Shown here: positions 1 through 6,242 of the stretch, in pieces | Numbering within the stretch: the first letter of the stretch is position 1 | Layout of the letters: every line of letters starts with the position of its first letter | Source: Izemoplasma sp964435595 | GTDB taxonomy: Bacteria > Bacillota_I > Bacilli_A > Izemoplasmatales > Izemoplasmataceae | Reading direction: 5' to 3' | Assembly (NCBI GenBank): GCA_964435595.1 | Contig: CAYSZV010000038.1 | Span: forward strand, 1 to 12,667 | Length of the DNA stretch: 12,667 nucleotides | The notes under the pieces: model-generated | The model's database searches: none | What the model was told of the DNA's origin: nothing | What the model saw: only the letters and a program-made list of their open reading frames with translations | Program-made: the position numbers and the translations under genes

Positions 1-22
1 GACTTGATATGTTTTATTTTAT

Positions 23-71
23 CATGTCTCCTTTAAAGGTATTATATACATATGGGTCTTTTTCTTTACAA
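23..71 (-). promoter_or_regulatory. Possible leftward promoter and ribosome site at the window edge
   Basis: On the minus strand there is a TATAAT box (plus 41-46), a loose TTGTAA box 19 bases upstream (plus 66-71), and an AAAGGAG ribosome-binding sequence (plus 28-34) directly before an ATG (plus 23-25). The ATG frame closes after three codons (M-I-K-stop), so no leftward gene is visible. Either a leader peptide, a different start beyond the edge, or chance explains it. Confidence 0.25.
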
Positions 72-94
72 AAAAATCAATTTTATTTCATTTA

Positions 95-139
95 TTGACA
101 ATAGGTATAAAATCAAGTAGAATTATGGTAAAGCGGTTT
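95..139 (+). promoter_or_regulatory. Promoter of the Cys-repeat lipoprotein, with LacI/CcpA-like operator
   Basis: A perfect -35 TTGACA (95-100) is followed after 17 bases by TAGAAT (118-123, five of six to consensus). Just downstream, where transcription would begin, sits the palindromic core AAAGCGGTTT (130-139), the AAA-nCGn-TTT shape of LacI-family and CcpA (cre) operators; seven of ten fixed positions of the classical cre consensus match. The promoter is seen clearly; the operator is an inference from shape and position. Confidence 0.6.
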
Positions 140-175
140 CGCAAATAATGAATATATTGGAAATAGGAGAGTATT

Positions 176-1402
176 ATGAAAAAATTAGTAGGATTATTAT
201 TCATTACCTTAGCATTGACACTTGCAGGTTGTGCACAAACAACTGACATTCAGTGCGGTACGGGTACGATTGAACAGGATGGACAATGTGTTAGAGACAC
301 AGGACAAGATACCTTGAAATGTGATACAGGATATGAAGAAGAAGATGGACAATGTGTTTTAATAGAAGAAGATGATACTTGTGAAGTAGGGTATCATGAA
401 GAAGATGGAGCATGTGTTTTAGATCCAGTAACTTGTAATGCAGGGTATCATGAAGAAGACGGTGCATGTGTTGCAAATGAAGTAGTAGAATTACCAGATT
501 GGTTTGATGATTATAGATTATTGAATGAGCCTGTAGGTGATAAATCATTAGATGATTTAACTTTTACTGAAACAGGATTCTCTGTGTTTGTTGAAGTAGA
601 TAAACGTGTTGGAATCCAACAAACAGGATTGACGCTAGAACCTGGATACTATTATGAAGTGAATTTCGATTATTCTTCAGACGTAGCTGGTAAAGGAATC
701 TTTGTTCAACTACAAGGACATGGAGGGTATCAATTTACAAACCCGGGTGTTATTACTGCAGATTCAACACAATCATTTTCTCAAATGCTTGTAATGTCAC
801 CTTCATCAACTTTAACAAATGATGGATGGTTTACAATTGAAATTACTCCTTCTGGAGTAGCGGGAACAGTTACAATTGATAATATTGAAATCATTAAGAC
901 TGCATTACCAACATGTGGTGTAAATGAAGTAATCAGTGGAATCGTTTGTATTCCAGCGAACAACGGATTTCTTCCAAATGGAACACCAACAGCTTGGTTC
1001 GATGGATGGGATATATTAACAATTCCTCCTGGAAACAAAGATGTAAGTGATTATGAATTTACTGAAACAGGATATACTGTTTATTTGGCTGAAGGAGATC
1101 GTTCCGGAATCGAATTAATGAACTATGTATTTGAATCAGGATATACATATGAATTAAGTTTCGATTACACAGCATCTGTAGCTGGTAGAATGATATGGGT
1201 TCAAATGGTAGCTCTTGGTGGCTATGAGTTCACTAATACGGATACTTGGACAATTGATGGAACAGCAACATTTACTCAATCTTTGGTTATTCCAAGTACT
1301 TACACTCCAACTGAACCTGGATGGATTAAACTAGAACTTACTCCTGGTGCACTTGATAACGTAACAATAAGTAACATTACAATTACTGTAACACCTAATT
1401 AA
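176..1402 (+). CDS. Secreted lipoprotein with CX10C repeats and two tandem beta-sandwich-like modules
   Basis: The start is fixed by AGGAG at 165-169, six bases before the ATG. Residues 1-19 are a lipoprotein signal with lipobox LAGC (lipidated Cys19), so the protein is anchored on the outer face of the membrane. Four acidic repeats follow, with Cys pairs 27/38, 49/60, 69/80 and 87/98, each C-x10-C with the pattern C-x2-G-(Y/T)-x-E-x-D-G-x-C-V; a fifth, degenerate pair lies at 247/258. Two homologous modules of about 130 residues (108-240 and 273-405) share W-F-D, F-T-E-T-G, F-D-Y and P-G/D-G-W landmarks. They are Thr-rich, beta-strand-like and resemble carbohydrate-binding or galactose-binding-like jelly-roll domains; that fold is inferred. 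No catalytic residues are evident. A role in surface binding of glycan or polymer is plausible, and the operator-like site upstream would fit carbon control. The exact family is not recognised. Confidence 0.85.
   Translation: MKKLVGLLFITLALTLAGCAQTTDIQCGTGTIEQDGQCVRDTGQDTLKCDTGYEEEDGQCVLIEEDDTCEVGYHEEDGACVLDPVTCNAGYHEEDGACVANEVVELPDWFDDYRLLNEPVGDKSLDDLTFTETGFSVFVEVDKRVGIQQTGLTLEPGYYYEVNFDYSSDVAGKGIFVQLQGHGGYQFTNPGVITADSTQSFSQMLVMSPSSTLTNDGWFTIEITPSGVAGTVTIDNIEIIKTALPTCGVNEVISGIVCIPANNGFLPNGTPTAWFDGWDILTIPPGNKDVSDYEFTETGYTVYLAEGDRSGIELMNYVFESGYTYELSFDYTASVAGRMIWVQMVALGGYEFTNTDTWTIDGTATFTQSLVIPSTYTPTEPGWIKLELTPGALDNVTISNITITVTPN
254..472 (+). repeat. In-frame Cys-pair repeats of the lipoprotein gene
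   Basis: Four units encode C-x10-C motifs. The last two are nearly identical at DNA level: 388-418 and 442-472 agree over 31 bases with two mismatches, at a 54-base (18-codon) period. This suggests recent duplication and a potential for copy-number change by slippage. Confidence 0.75.
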
Positions 1403-1410
1403 AGTATATA

Positions 1411-1447
1411 AAGCCCTTTGACTCAATAGATGTCAAGGGCTTTTTCT
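1411..1447 (+). terminator. Intrinsic terminator after the Cys-repeat lipoprotein
   Basis: AGCCCTTTGAC (1412-1422) pairs with GTCAAGGGCT (1432-1441) with one bulged T, followed by a T-rich tail. It lies 10 bases after the stop codon. Confidence 0.85.
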
Positions 1448-1487
1448 TTGTTTTGTGATGATTTCAAATAAATAAAATGGAAACGCT

Positions 1488-1503
1488 ACTATTTAGAAAT
1501 AGT
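1488..1503. repeat. Small inverted repeat upstream of the AhpD-like gene
   Basis: ACTATTT (1488-1494) and AAATAGT (1497-1503) form a perfect 7-base inverted repeat, with further broken pairing outside (ATG/CAT). A cre-like string starting TGGAAACGCT (1478-1491) overlaps it. It could be an operator or 5' structure; no strong promoter was found beside it, only a weak TTGTAA (1510-1515) and TATGCT (1532-1537). Confidence 0.3.
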
Positions 1504-1560
1504 TTCATATTGTAACTACTTTGTGATTTTGTATGCTATTGTGTGTGTGAGGTGAGCGAA

Positions 1561-2172
1561 ATGAAAAAACATACAAGAATGTTCTCTATAAAAGAACAAC
1601 TCAATAATATATACTATGCATCAAAAGCATTTGTGTTATTACGTACAAGTAAAAAAACAAAGTTGATGAATAAGAAATTCAAAGAACGTATCATGCTAGC
1701 GGTAACAGAAGTAAATGGTTGCGCTATGTGTTCGTTTGTCCATACGAAATTAGCATTGCAATCAGGAATGTCAAGAGAAAATATCCAAGCATTACTTGGA
1801 GGAGATACCTCTAATGTACCGATTGAAGAGTCAATAGCTATCTTATTTGGGCAACATTTTGCTTCTAGCAAAGAATCACCAAGTGATGAAGCAATAGATA
1901 GATTGGTCCAAGAATACGGTGTGAAGAAGGCTGAACTAGTTATAGCAGCGTGCAATATGATCACAATGACAAATGCAATGGGAATTGGATTGGATAATCT
2001 ATATAATCGAATCAAGTTTAATCGAGTAAAAGGGTCTAAACTATATCGAGAACTTTTGAATCCTTTTTTAGTCATGTTGCTTTTTCCAATACTAACATTG
2101 TTTTATTTTATTGTTTGTCCTTTTAAACGTATTAAGTTATTGAAGAACAAGTATATTGTTTCAAGTACATAA
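1561..2172 (+). CDS. Carboxymuconolactone decarboxylase / AhpD-like protein with C-terminal membrane helix
   Basis: A GTG at 1543 is open in the same frame, but GAGGTGA (1549-1555) lies inside that extension and is ideally placed for the ATG at 1561, so the protein is 203 residues. Residues 50-61 carry E-x3-C-x2-C-x3-H (Glu50, Cys54, Cys57, His61), the AhpD signature in which the CxxC pair is the redox centre and His helps proton transfer; in AhpD this supports peroxide reduction. Helices around 40-130 match the CMD fold. An unusual hydrophobic segment at about 167-184, followed by K/R-rich residues, would anchor the protein in the membrane, which most CMD proteins lack. It stands alone between terminators and no peroxiredoxin (AhpC) lies nearby, so substrate and partner are unknown. 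Family assignment is firm from the motif; peroxidase function is inferred. Confidence 0.85.
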   Translation: MKKHTRMFSIKEQLNNIYYASKAFVLLRTSKKTKLMNKKFKERIMLAVTEVNGCAMCSFVHTKLALQSGMSRENIQALLGGDTSNVPIEESIAILFGQHFASSKESPSDEAIDRLVQEYGVKKAELVIAACNMITMTNAMGIGLDNLYNRIKFNRVKGSKLYRELLNPFLVMLLFPILTLFYFIVCPFKRIKLLKNKYIVSST

Positions 2173-2176
2173 GAAA

Positions 2177-2217
2177 ATATCAAAAGGCACTTCACATTGT
2201 GAAGTGCCTTTTGATAT
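2177..2217. terminator. Strong palindromic terminator, possibly bidirectional
   Basis: A 19-base left arm (2177-2195) pairs perfectly with 2199-2217 across a 3-base loop. An A-run in the left arm and a T-run in the right arm are part of the stem, so it can end transcription from the left and could also act from the right. Confidence 0.9.
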
Positions 2218-2220
2218 AAT
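2191..2220 (+). promoter_or_regulatory. Candidate promoter embedded in the terminator palindrome
   Basis: TTCACA (2191-2196, five of six to TTGACA) lies 18 bases before a perfect TATAAT (2215-2220). Predicted start is near 2227, just at the AGAGGAG ribosome site of the next gene. The -35 and most of the spacer lie within the terminator stem. Confidence 0.5.
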
Positions 2221-2243
2221 GATTGTAGAGGAGTTGATGAATT

Positions 2244-2486
2244 GTGAAAACAATAATATATATTAGGGGTACAGTTTTGTTTCTTTCGATAGTAATGTTG
2301 ATTATTCTAATGGGATTATTCTATAGAATGGGTATTTATGTTGATGAATATGGCACAAGTCCTTCGACGGTTTGGGGGAGTGACTTTTGGAATTATATGA
2401 ATTGGCTTTTATTGTTACTTTTATTAATTATGGTTTTCGTGAATGCAATATTTTTTGTAGTGAGTTTTTATAAGAAAACAACTTAG
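2244..2486 (+). CDS. Small two-helix membrane protein of unknown function
   Basis: This 80-residue protein starts at GTG 2244, with AGAGGAG at 2227-2233 ten bases upstream; the nearby ATG at 2237 is out of frame and stops after nine codons. Hydrophobic helices lie at about 9-28 and 52-75, the second a Leu/Ile-rich run. They flank a loop with acidic and aromatic residues (V-D-E-Y, then W-G-S-D-F-W-N-Y), and the protein ends in K-K. No family is recognised. It has its own candidate promoter and is separated from the AhpD-like gene by a terminator, so co-function is not implied. The short length, GTG start and long spacing make it less certain than its neighbours, though the two well-formed helices favour a real gene. 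Confidence 0.6.
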   Translation: MKTIIYIRGTVLFLSIVMLIILMGLFYRMGIYVDEYGTSPSTVWGSDFWNYMNWLLLLLLLIMVFVNAIFFVVSFYKKTT

Positions 2487-2539
2487 TATAATGAATTAGT
2501 AGAAAAAAAGAAGAAAGAATGTTTGAAGAACGCTTTTTG

Positions 2540-2555
2540 ATTGTGATATCATAAT
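2540..2555. promoter_or_regulatory. Palindromic candidate operator upstream of the Fe-S gene
   Basis: ATTGTGATATCATAAT matches its own reverse complement at seven of eight half-site positions. It overlaps a weak -35 (TTGTGA, 2541-2546) placed 17 bases before TAATAT (2564-2569). Position suggests a regulator site for the Fe-S gene; it does not clearly match Rex, FNR or CRP consensus. Confidence 0.35.
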
Positions 2556-2584
2556 TGTAAGAATAATATTTCATGGAGGTCTAT

Positions 2585-3883
2585 ATGGGACATAATACAA
2601 GTAGAAGCGGATATGAAAAACTAGTTGAAAGATTGAATAAATTTCCCCAGGGTGTGCCGCCTAGCGATACCTTATATGAAATTCTTAGATTATTGTTTGA
2701 TGAGGAAGAAGCAAAACTTGTTTCATTGTTGCCAATCAAGCCGTTTACTGTAAAAACAGCTGCTAAGGCTTGGAAGAAACCTGTGGACGAAACAAAGAGT
2801 GTCTTGGATGAGTTAGCATCAAGAGCATTATTGGTTGATATTGAACGCAATGGACAGACTACTTACACATTACCACCACCAATGGCTGGATTTTTTGAGT
2901 TTAGTATGATGCGACTAGGTGGTAAAATTGATCAAAAAGCACTGGGAGAATTGTTTTATCAATATATGAATGTGGAAGATGATTTTATCCTTGCATTGAT
3001 GTCTTATGAGACTCCTATAGGAAGAACCTTCATTCAAGAAGAACAAATCAAAGAAACGAGTGTTGAAGTATTAGATTATGAAAGAGCAACTGAGGTAATT
3101 AAAACTGCATCACATATTGGTGTGGGGACTTGTTATTGTAGACATAAAATGGAGCATGTAGGGAAAAACTGTGATGCTCCAATGGAAATATGTATGACAT
3201 TTAATGGGACTGCAGATTCTTTGATTCGCCATGGCTATGCAAAACAAATAGATGAAGAAGAATGCTTACGCCTACTAGAAGTTGCGAAGGAACATAATCT
3301 TGTTCAGTTTGGTGACAATGTACAACAAGAAGTTGCTTTTATATGTAATTGTTGTGGGTGCTGTTGTGAAGCATTAGTAGGAGCAAGAAAAGGAGTCCCA
3401 TCTCAAGCAATTTCAACTTCAAATTTTATTTGCAACATTATAGAAGAACATTGCACTGGATGCGGAAAATGTGTTGATGTATGTCCTGTTGAGGCACTCA
3501 GAATGGTATCGAAAAATGATCCACATAATAAGAAGAAAAGAATCGCTATGCTTACAGAAGAGTACTGCATTGGATGCGGAGTTTGTAAGAATGTATGTTC
3601 GTTTGATGCAATAGATATGTTGCCTAGAGAAAAAAGGGTACTTACTCCTATTAATATGGCACATAGAGTTGTTTTAGAAGCAATTGAAAAGAATAAACTC
3701 CAGAATCTATTTTTTGATAATCAAGCCCATTTTTCACATAGAGCGATGGCATCGATTCTAGGAGTAATATTGAAACTTCCTCCAATGAAACAGATCCTTG
3801 CCTCAGAGCAAGTGAAATCTAAGTACTTAGTGAAGTTGATCGAACGACAAAACCATAAGATTGTAAATTCACATATTAAATAA
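2585..3883 (+). CDS. Cysteine-rich 4Fe-4S dicluster protein with winged-helix-like N-terminus
   Basis: The ATG at 2573 overlaps the GGAGG ribosome site (2575-2579) that serves the ATG at 2585, so the protein is 432 residues. About 30-95 reads as a winged-helix-like domain (short helices, then a wing ending T-Y-T-L-P-P-P). Residues 183-203 hold C-x-C-R-H (Cys183, Cys185) plus Cys196 and Cys203. Residues 254-261 are C-N-C-C-G-C-C-C, six Cys in eight residues. Two ferredoxin motifs follow: Cys290/293/296/300 (CxxCxxCxxxCP) and Cys328/331/334/338. The C-terminal 90 residues are basic and helical without Cys. The last two motifs surely bind two 4Fe-4S clusters and transfer electrons; the upstream Cys groups probably bind another metal or cluster. 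This architecture occurs as uncharacterised '4Fe-4S binding proteins' in anaerobes. It is monocistronic, with no partner oxidoreductase next to it; its redox partner is unknown. Confidence 0.85.
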   Translation: MGHNTSRSGYEKLVERLNKFPQGVPPSDTLYEILRLLFDEEEAKLVSLLPIKPFTVKTAAKAWKKPVDETKSVLDELASRALLVDIERNGQTTYTLPPPMAGFFEFSMMRLGGKIDQKALGELFYQYMNVEDDFILALMSYETPIGRTFIQEEQIKETSVEVLDYERATEVIKTASHIGVGTCYCRHKMEHVGKNCDAPMEICMTFNGTADSLIRHGYAKQIDEEECLRLLEVAKEHNLVQFGDNVQQEVAFICNCCGCCCEALVGARKGVPSQAISTSNFICNIIEEHCTGCGKCVDVCPVEALRMVSKNDPHNKKKRIAMLTEEYCIGCGVCKNVCSFDAIDMLPREKRVLTPINMAHRVVLEAIEKNKLQNLFFDNQAHFSHRAMASILGVILKLPPMKQILASEQVKSKYLVKLIERQNHKIVNSHIK

Positions 3884-3909
3884 GAAGTCAAATATTGACT
3901 TCTTTTATC
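3882..3909 (+). terminator. Terminator of the Fe-S gene
   Basis: AAGAAGTCAA (3882-3891) and TTGACTTCTT (3895-3904) form a perfect 10-bp stem with a 3-base loop, running into a T-rich tail. The stem overlaps the stop codon. Confidence 0.85.
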
Positions 3910-3928
3910 TTTATTATTGAGGTTGGTC

Positions 3929-4011
3929 TTGAATGTTGTGTTTTTTTAAGGTAATATATATAGTAATCGTTTGCTATTTTGGGGAAATATTGAATAGGCA
4001 ACGATTTTTTT
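3929..4011 (+). ncRNA. Possible orphan small RNA or leader ending in a hairpin and T-run
   Basis: The 213-base interval 3884-4096 has no gene, yet contains a second terminator-like structure. AATCGTT (3965-3971) pairs with AACGATT (4000-4006), and CTATT (3974-3978) pairs with AATAG (3993-3997), with a 2x2 internal loop and a 14-base loop containing GGGG. Seven T follow or overlap the stem end (4005-4011). Weak boxes TTGAAT (3929-3934) and TAATAT (3952-3957), 17 bases apart, could start a transcript of about 50-60 bases. It may instead be a backup terminator or a leader attenuator of the sensor gene. The rest of the interval (4012-4085) shows no clear structure. Confidence 0.35.
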
Positions 4012-4096
4012 CTGATTTTGTTGTCAAGAATTACCTTGGAAATCCTCGAGTGCTAATGAAAAGAGGGCTTCTATCATTATTAAATGAGGTGTAACT

Positions 4097-6094
4097 ATGG
4101 ATGTTTTTATGAATCTATTTGAGAATACTATTGTGTTTATGGCAATGATTTCATTGTCAGTTATTTGGACTACAAATCTTAGACGTAGTAGATCATATTT
4201 TAAATACGTCATGGGAGTTGTATTATCTCTTATGTCTGTTTTTATTATGATAAACTCTGTTCATGTTGGTAACGGACTCTATATCGATGCTAGGTATGCA
4301 ATACCAATTGTTGCAATCATATTTTTCGGATTGATTCCTGGGACTATGGTATCTATCACGATAATAATAGCGAGAATATTTCTTCTTGGTGGAGCTGGGA
4401 TACCTGTAGGTGTAACGTTCACAATTATTCAATTCATAGCAGTTTATATATATAAAATTAAGTATTATGATAAGCATAAAGAAGATTCAATCTTGCTAGC
4501 ATCAATCAAACTTGCAGGGCTATCATTTGTATTACAAGTTGTTTTATTGACGTTACCACTTGCATTTATGTCATTTGATGTTGCAATTGATGCAATCGAA
4601 TCTAATTTCATATATTTACTAACAATTTATCCGATTATCGTATATTTATTTTCATTTGTTGTAGGATATCGAAATGACTATTTGAATCGAATAGAAGATG
4701 GATTAATGCGGGACAAGTTTTTTGAAACAGTTTTGAAACGCTCTCTTAATCCGATTGCAATAGTTGAGGAAGCAGGTAGAATTTTGCATCTAAATGATGC
4801 ATGGACGAATCAAACTGGATTTGATTGTACTCAGTATGAAAATTTAATTCAATGGTTTGAAGATACCAAAGGTCCTTCAAAAACTACAGTTGATGAAATT
4901 CGTTTACAATTGAACGAGCAATCAAAAATAATATATGATGTTTATACAGAGAATCAAGCGAAAAAAGTGTGGAGTATAGAGCAAAAAGAGGCTGGTATAT
5001 TAACAAACGGCAATCCATTTTATGTTTTAATTGGGAAAGATATTACAAAAGATATGGAATTACAAGAAAAATTGATGGATATGTCATATACTGATTTCCT
5101 TACTGGATTATATAACAGAAGATACTTTTATGAAGTATTTGAAGAAAAATTCAAAAAACACTCAGGTGCATTTGTATTGTATGGAGACATGAATGATTTG
5201 AAAAGTGTGAATGATTACTATGGACATTTTAAAGGTGATGAGGCAATTGTAGTCTGTACAAATGTGTTGCAAAAGTTTTTTCAAGATGATAGTACATTAT
5301 TTCGGTTCGGCGGAGATGAATTCTTGATTGTTTCTCAAACAATTGATAAGGATACATGTATTGAACGAATCAACAATATCAATATGGAATTAGAAAAATA
5401 TAGTTTTGGAAATATTAGTATTGGTATTTCAATTGGTTTGCACCAATTGTTGCCAAATCAAACATTGGATGAAGCTGTGATGAAAGCAGAATCAAGAATG
5501 TATGAATATAAGATTTTCGAATCAAGTAGCGCTCGATCAGGAGCCATCGATATTATATTAGCAATGTTGTTTGAAAAGGATAAAGAGACAGAAAGACATA
5601 GCAAAAGAGTTCAAAAAATATCCAATGTATTTGGGGAACATTTGGATTTAAGAACATCTCAGTCTAGTTTGTTATCAAGAGCTGCTCTAATGCATGATAT
5701 TGGAAAAATCCTAATTCCAACAAATATCATTCTAAGTGTAAATAAACTCTCAGATGAAGAATTTGAAATCATTAAAAATCATAGTTTTTTAGGATATCGA
5801 ATATTATCAAGAAAACCTCAATTTAAAGATGTTAGCGAGATTATTTTATCTCATCACGAACGAATAGACGGATTAGGGTATCCAAATCACTTAAAAGGAG
5901 AAGACATTCCTTTCACCGCTCGTATTTTACATATCGTTGACGCATTTGAAGCAATGACTTCAGATCGACCTTATGCAGTAAAGAAATCTTATGACGAAGC
6001 GAAGCAAGAACTTCTTAGATGTAGTGGAACACAATTTGATACAGAACTTGTACTTAAATTTGTTGAAATTATTGATCAATTACCTGAATCGTAA
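4097..6094 (+). CDS. Membrane sensor with LytS-like 5TM, PAS, GGDEF and HD-GYP domains (c-di-GMP synthesis/hydrolysis)
   Basis: GAGGTG (4086-4091) sets the ATG start; the product is 665 residues. About residues 10-190 are membrane helices resembling the 5TM-5TMR_LYT sensor of LytS, with the D-A-R-Y-A-I-P-I and G-x-I-P-G-T segments and a GG-A-G loop. A PAS-like domain covers about 206-320. The GGDEF domain (about 325-480) starts D-F-L-T-G-L-Y-N-R-R and has an intact G-G-D-E-F at 405-409, so diguanylate cyclase activity is expected. The feedback I-site (RxxD before GGDEF) is absent; the residues there are Q-D-D-S. The HD-GYP domain (about 485-660) keeps His501, His533-Asp534, His586-His587-Glu and G-Y-P at 594-596, the metal-binding phosphodiesterase set that degrades c-di-GMP. 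Both catalytic domains look active, so the sensor input may tip net synthesis or breakdown. It is likely a partner of the GGDEF protein at 7925-9067 and the riboswitch at 11739-11813. Confidence 0.93.
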   Translation: MDVFMNLFENTIVFMAMISLSVIWTTNLRRSRSYFKYVMGVVLSLMSVFIMINSVHVGNGLYIDARYAIPIVAIIFFGLIPGTMVSITIIIARIFLLGGAGIPVGVTFTIIQFIAVYIYKIKYYDKHKEDSILLASIKLAGLSFVLQVVLLTLPLAFMSFDVAIDAIESNFIYLLTIYPIIVYLFSFVVGYRNDYLNRIEDGLMRDKFFETVLKRSLNPIAIVEEAGRILHLNDAWTNQTGFDCTQYENLIQWFEDTKGPSKTTVDEIRLQLNEQSKIIYDVYTENQAKKVWSIEQKEAGILTNGNPFYVLIGKDITKDMELQEKLMDMSYTDFLTGLYNRRYFYEVFEEKFKKHSGAFVLYGDMNDLKSVNDYYGHFKGDEAIVVCTNVLQKFFQDDSTLFRFGGDEFLIVSQTIDKDTCIERINNINMELEKYSFGNISIGISIGLHQLLPNQTLDEAVMKAESRMYEYKIFESSSARSGAIDIILAMLFEKDKETERHSKRVQKISNVFGEHLDLRTSQSSLLSRAALMHDIGKILIPTNIILSVNKLSDEEFEIIKNHSFLGYRILSRKPQFKDVSEIILSHHERIDGLGYPNHLKGEDIPFTARILHIVDAFEAMTSDRPYAVKKSYDEAKQELLRCSGTQFDTELVLKFVEIIDQLPES

Positions 6095-6114
6095 GGCATT
6101 CAATTTTCATTTGT

Positions 6115-6147
6115 AAAAAAGCACTATTCCTTTGGATAGTGCTTTTC
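6115..6147 (+). terminator. Terminator of the GGDEF/HD-GYP gene
   Basis: AAAAGCACTAT pairs with ATAGTGCTTTT around a small CC/GG-closed loop, with one bulged T. The 3' arm ends in TTTT, and the structure starts 20 bases after the stop codon. Confidence 0.85.
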
Positions 6148-6211
6148 ATATATCAATTTCATTGTAACAATCCTAATTGTTGACGTTTTCCTGTTATATC
6201 ATCAAAGAGTG

Positions 6212-6220
6212 TGATATTAT
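6212..6220 (+). promoter_or_regulatory. Candidate extended -10 of the MFS gene
   Basis: TG-a-TATTAT (6212-6220) is an extended -10 element; the -35 position is poor. Predicted start near 6227 is only about 16 bases before the ATG and leaves the GGAGTGA site (6232-6238) in the leader. A TTGACG at 6180-6185 is too far away to pair with it. Confidence 0.4.
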
Positions 6221-6242
6221 ATCCTAGATTTGGAGTGATAAA

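Noticed and set aside
254..472. CRISPR-like or non-coding tandem repeat
   Set aside because: The repeats are in frame, encode C-x10-C motifs, vary mostly at codon level and have no spacer-like uniform units.
1614..2075. Long minus-strand open frame (153 codons) opposite the AhpD-like gene
   Set aside because: It is a shadow of a gene with an intact catalytic motif; no ribosome site or family features of its own.
4048..4056. GAGTGCTAA, identical to the right half of the CIRCE heat-shock operator, upstream of the GGDEF/HD-GYP gene
   Set aside because: The left half TTAGCACTC is absent at the required 9-base spacing (only three of nine match), and a 9-mer can occur by chance.
3884..4096. Possible c-di-GMP riboswitch ahead of the GGDEF/HD-GYP gene
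   Set aside because: No GAAA-capped stem, receptor motif or CGCAAA bulge is present; only a simple terminator-like hairpin.
6180..6208. TTGACG as -35 of the MFS promoter
   Set aside because: No acceptable -10 lies 16-18 bases downstream; the extended -10 at 6212-6220 is a better candidate.
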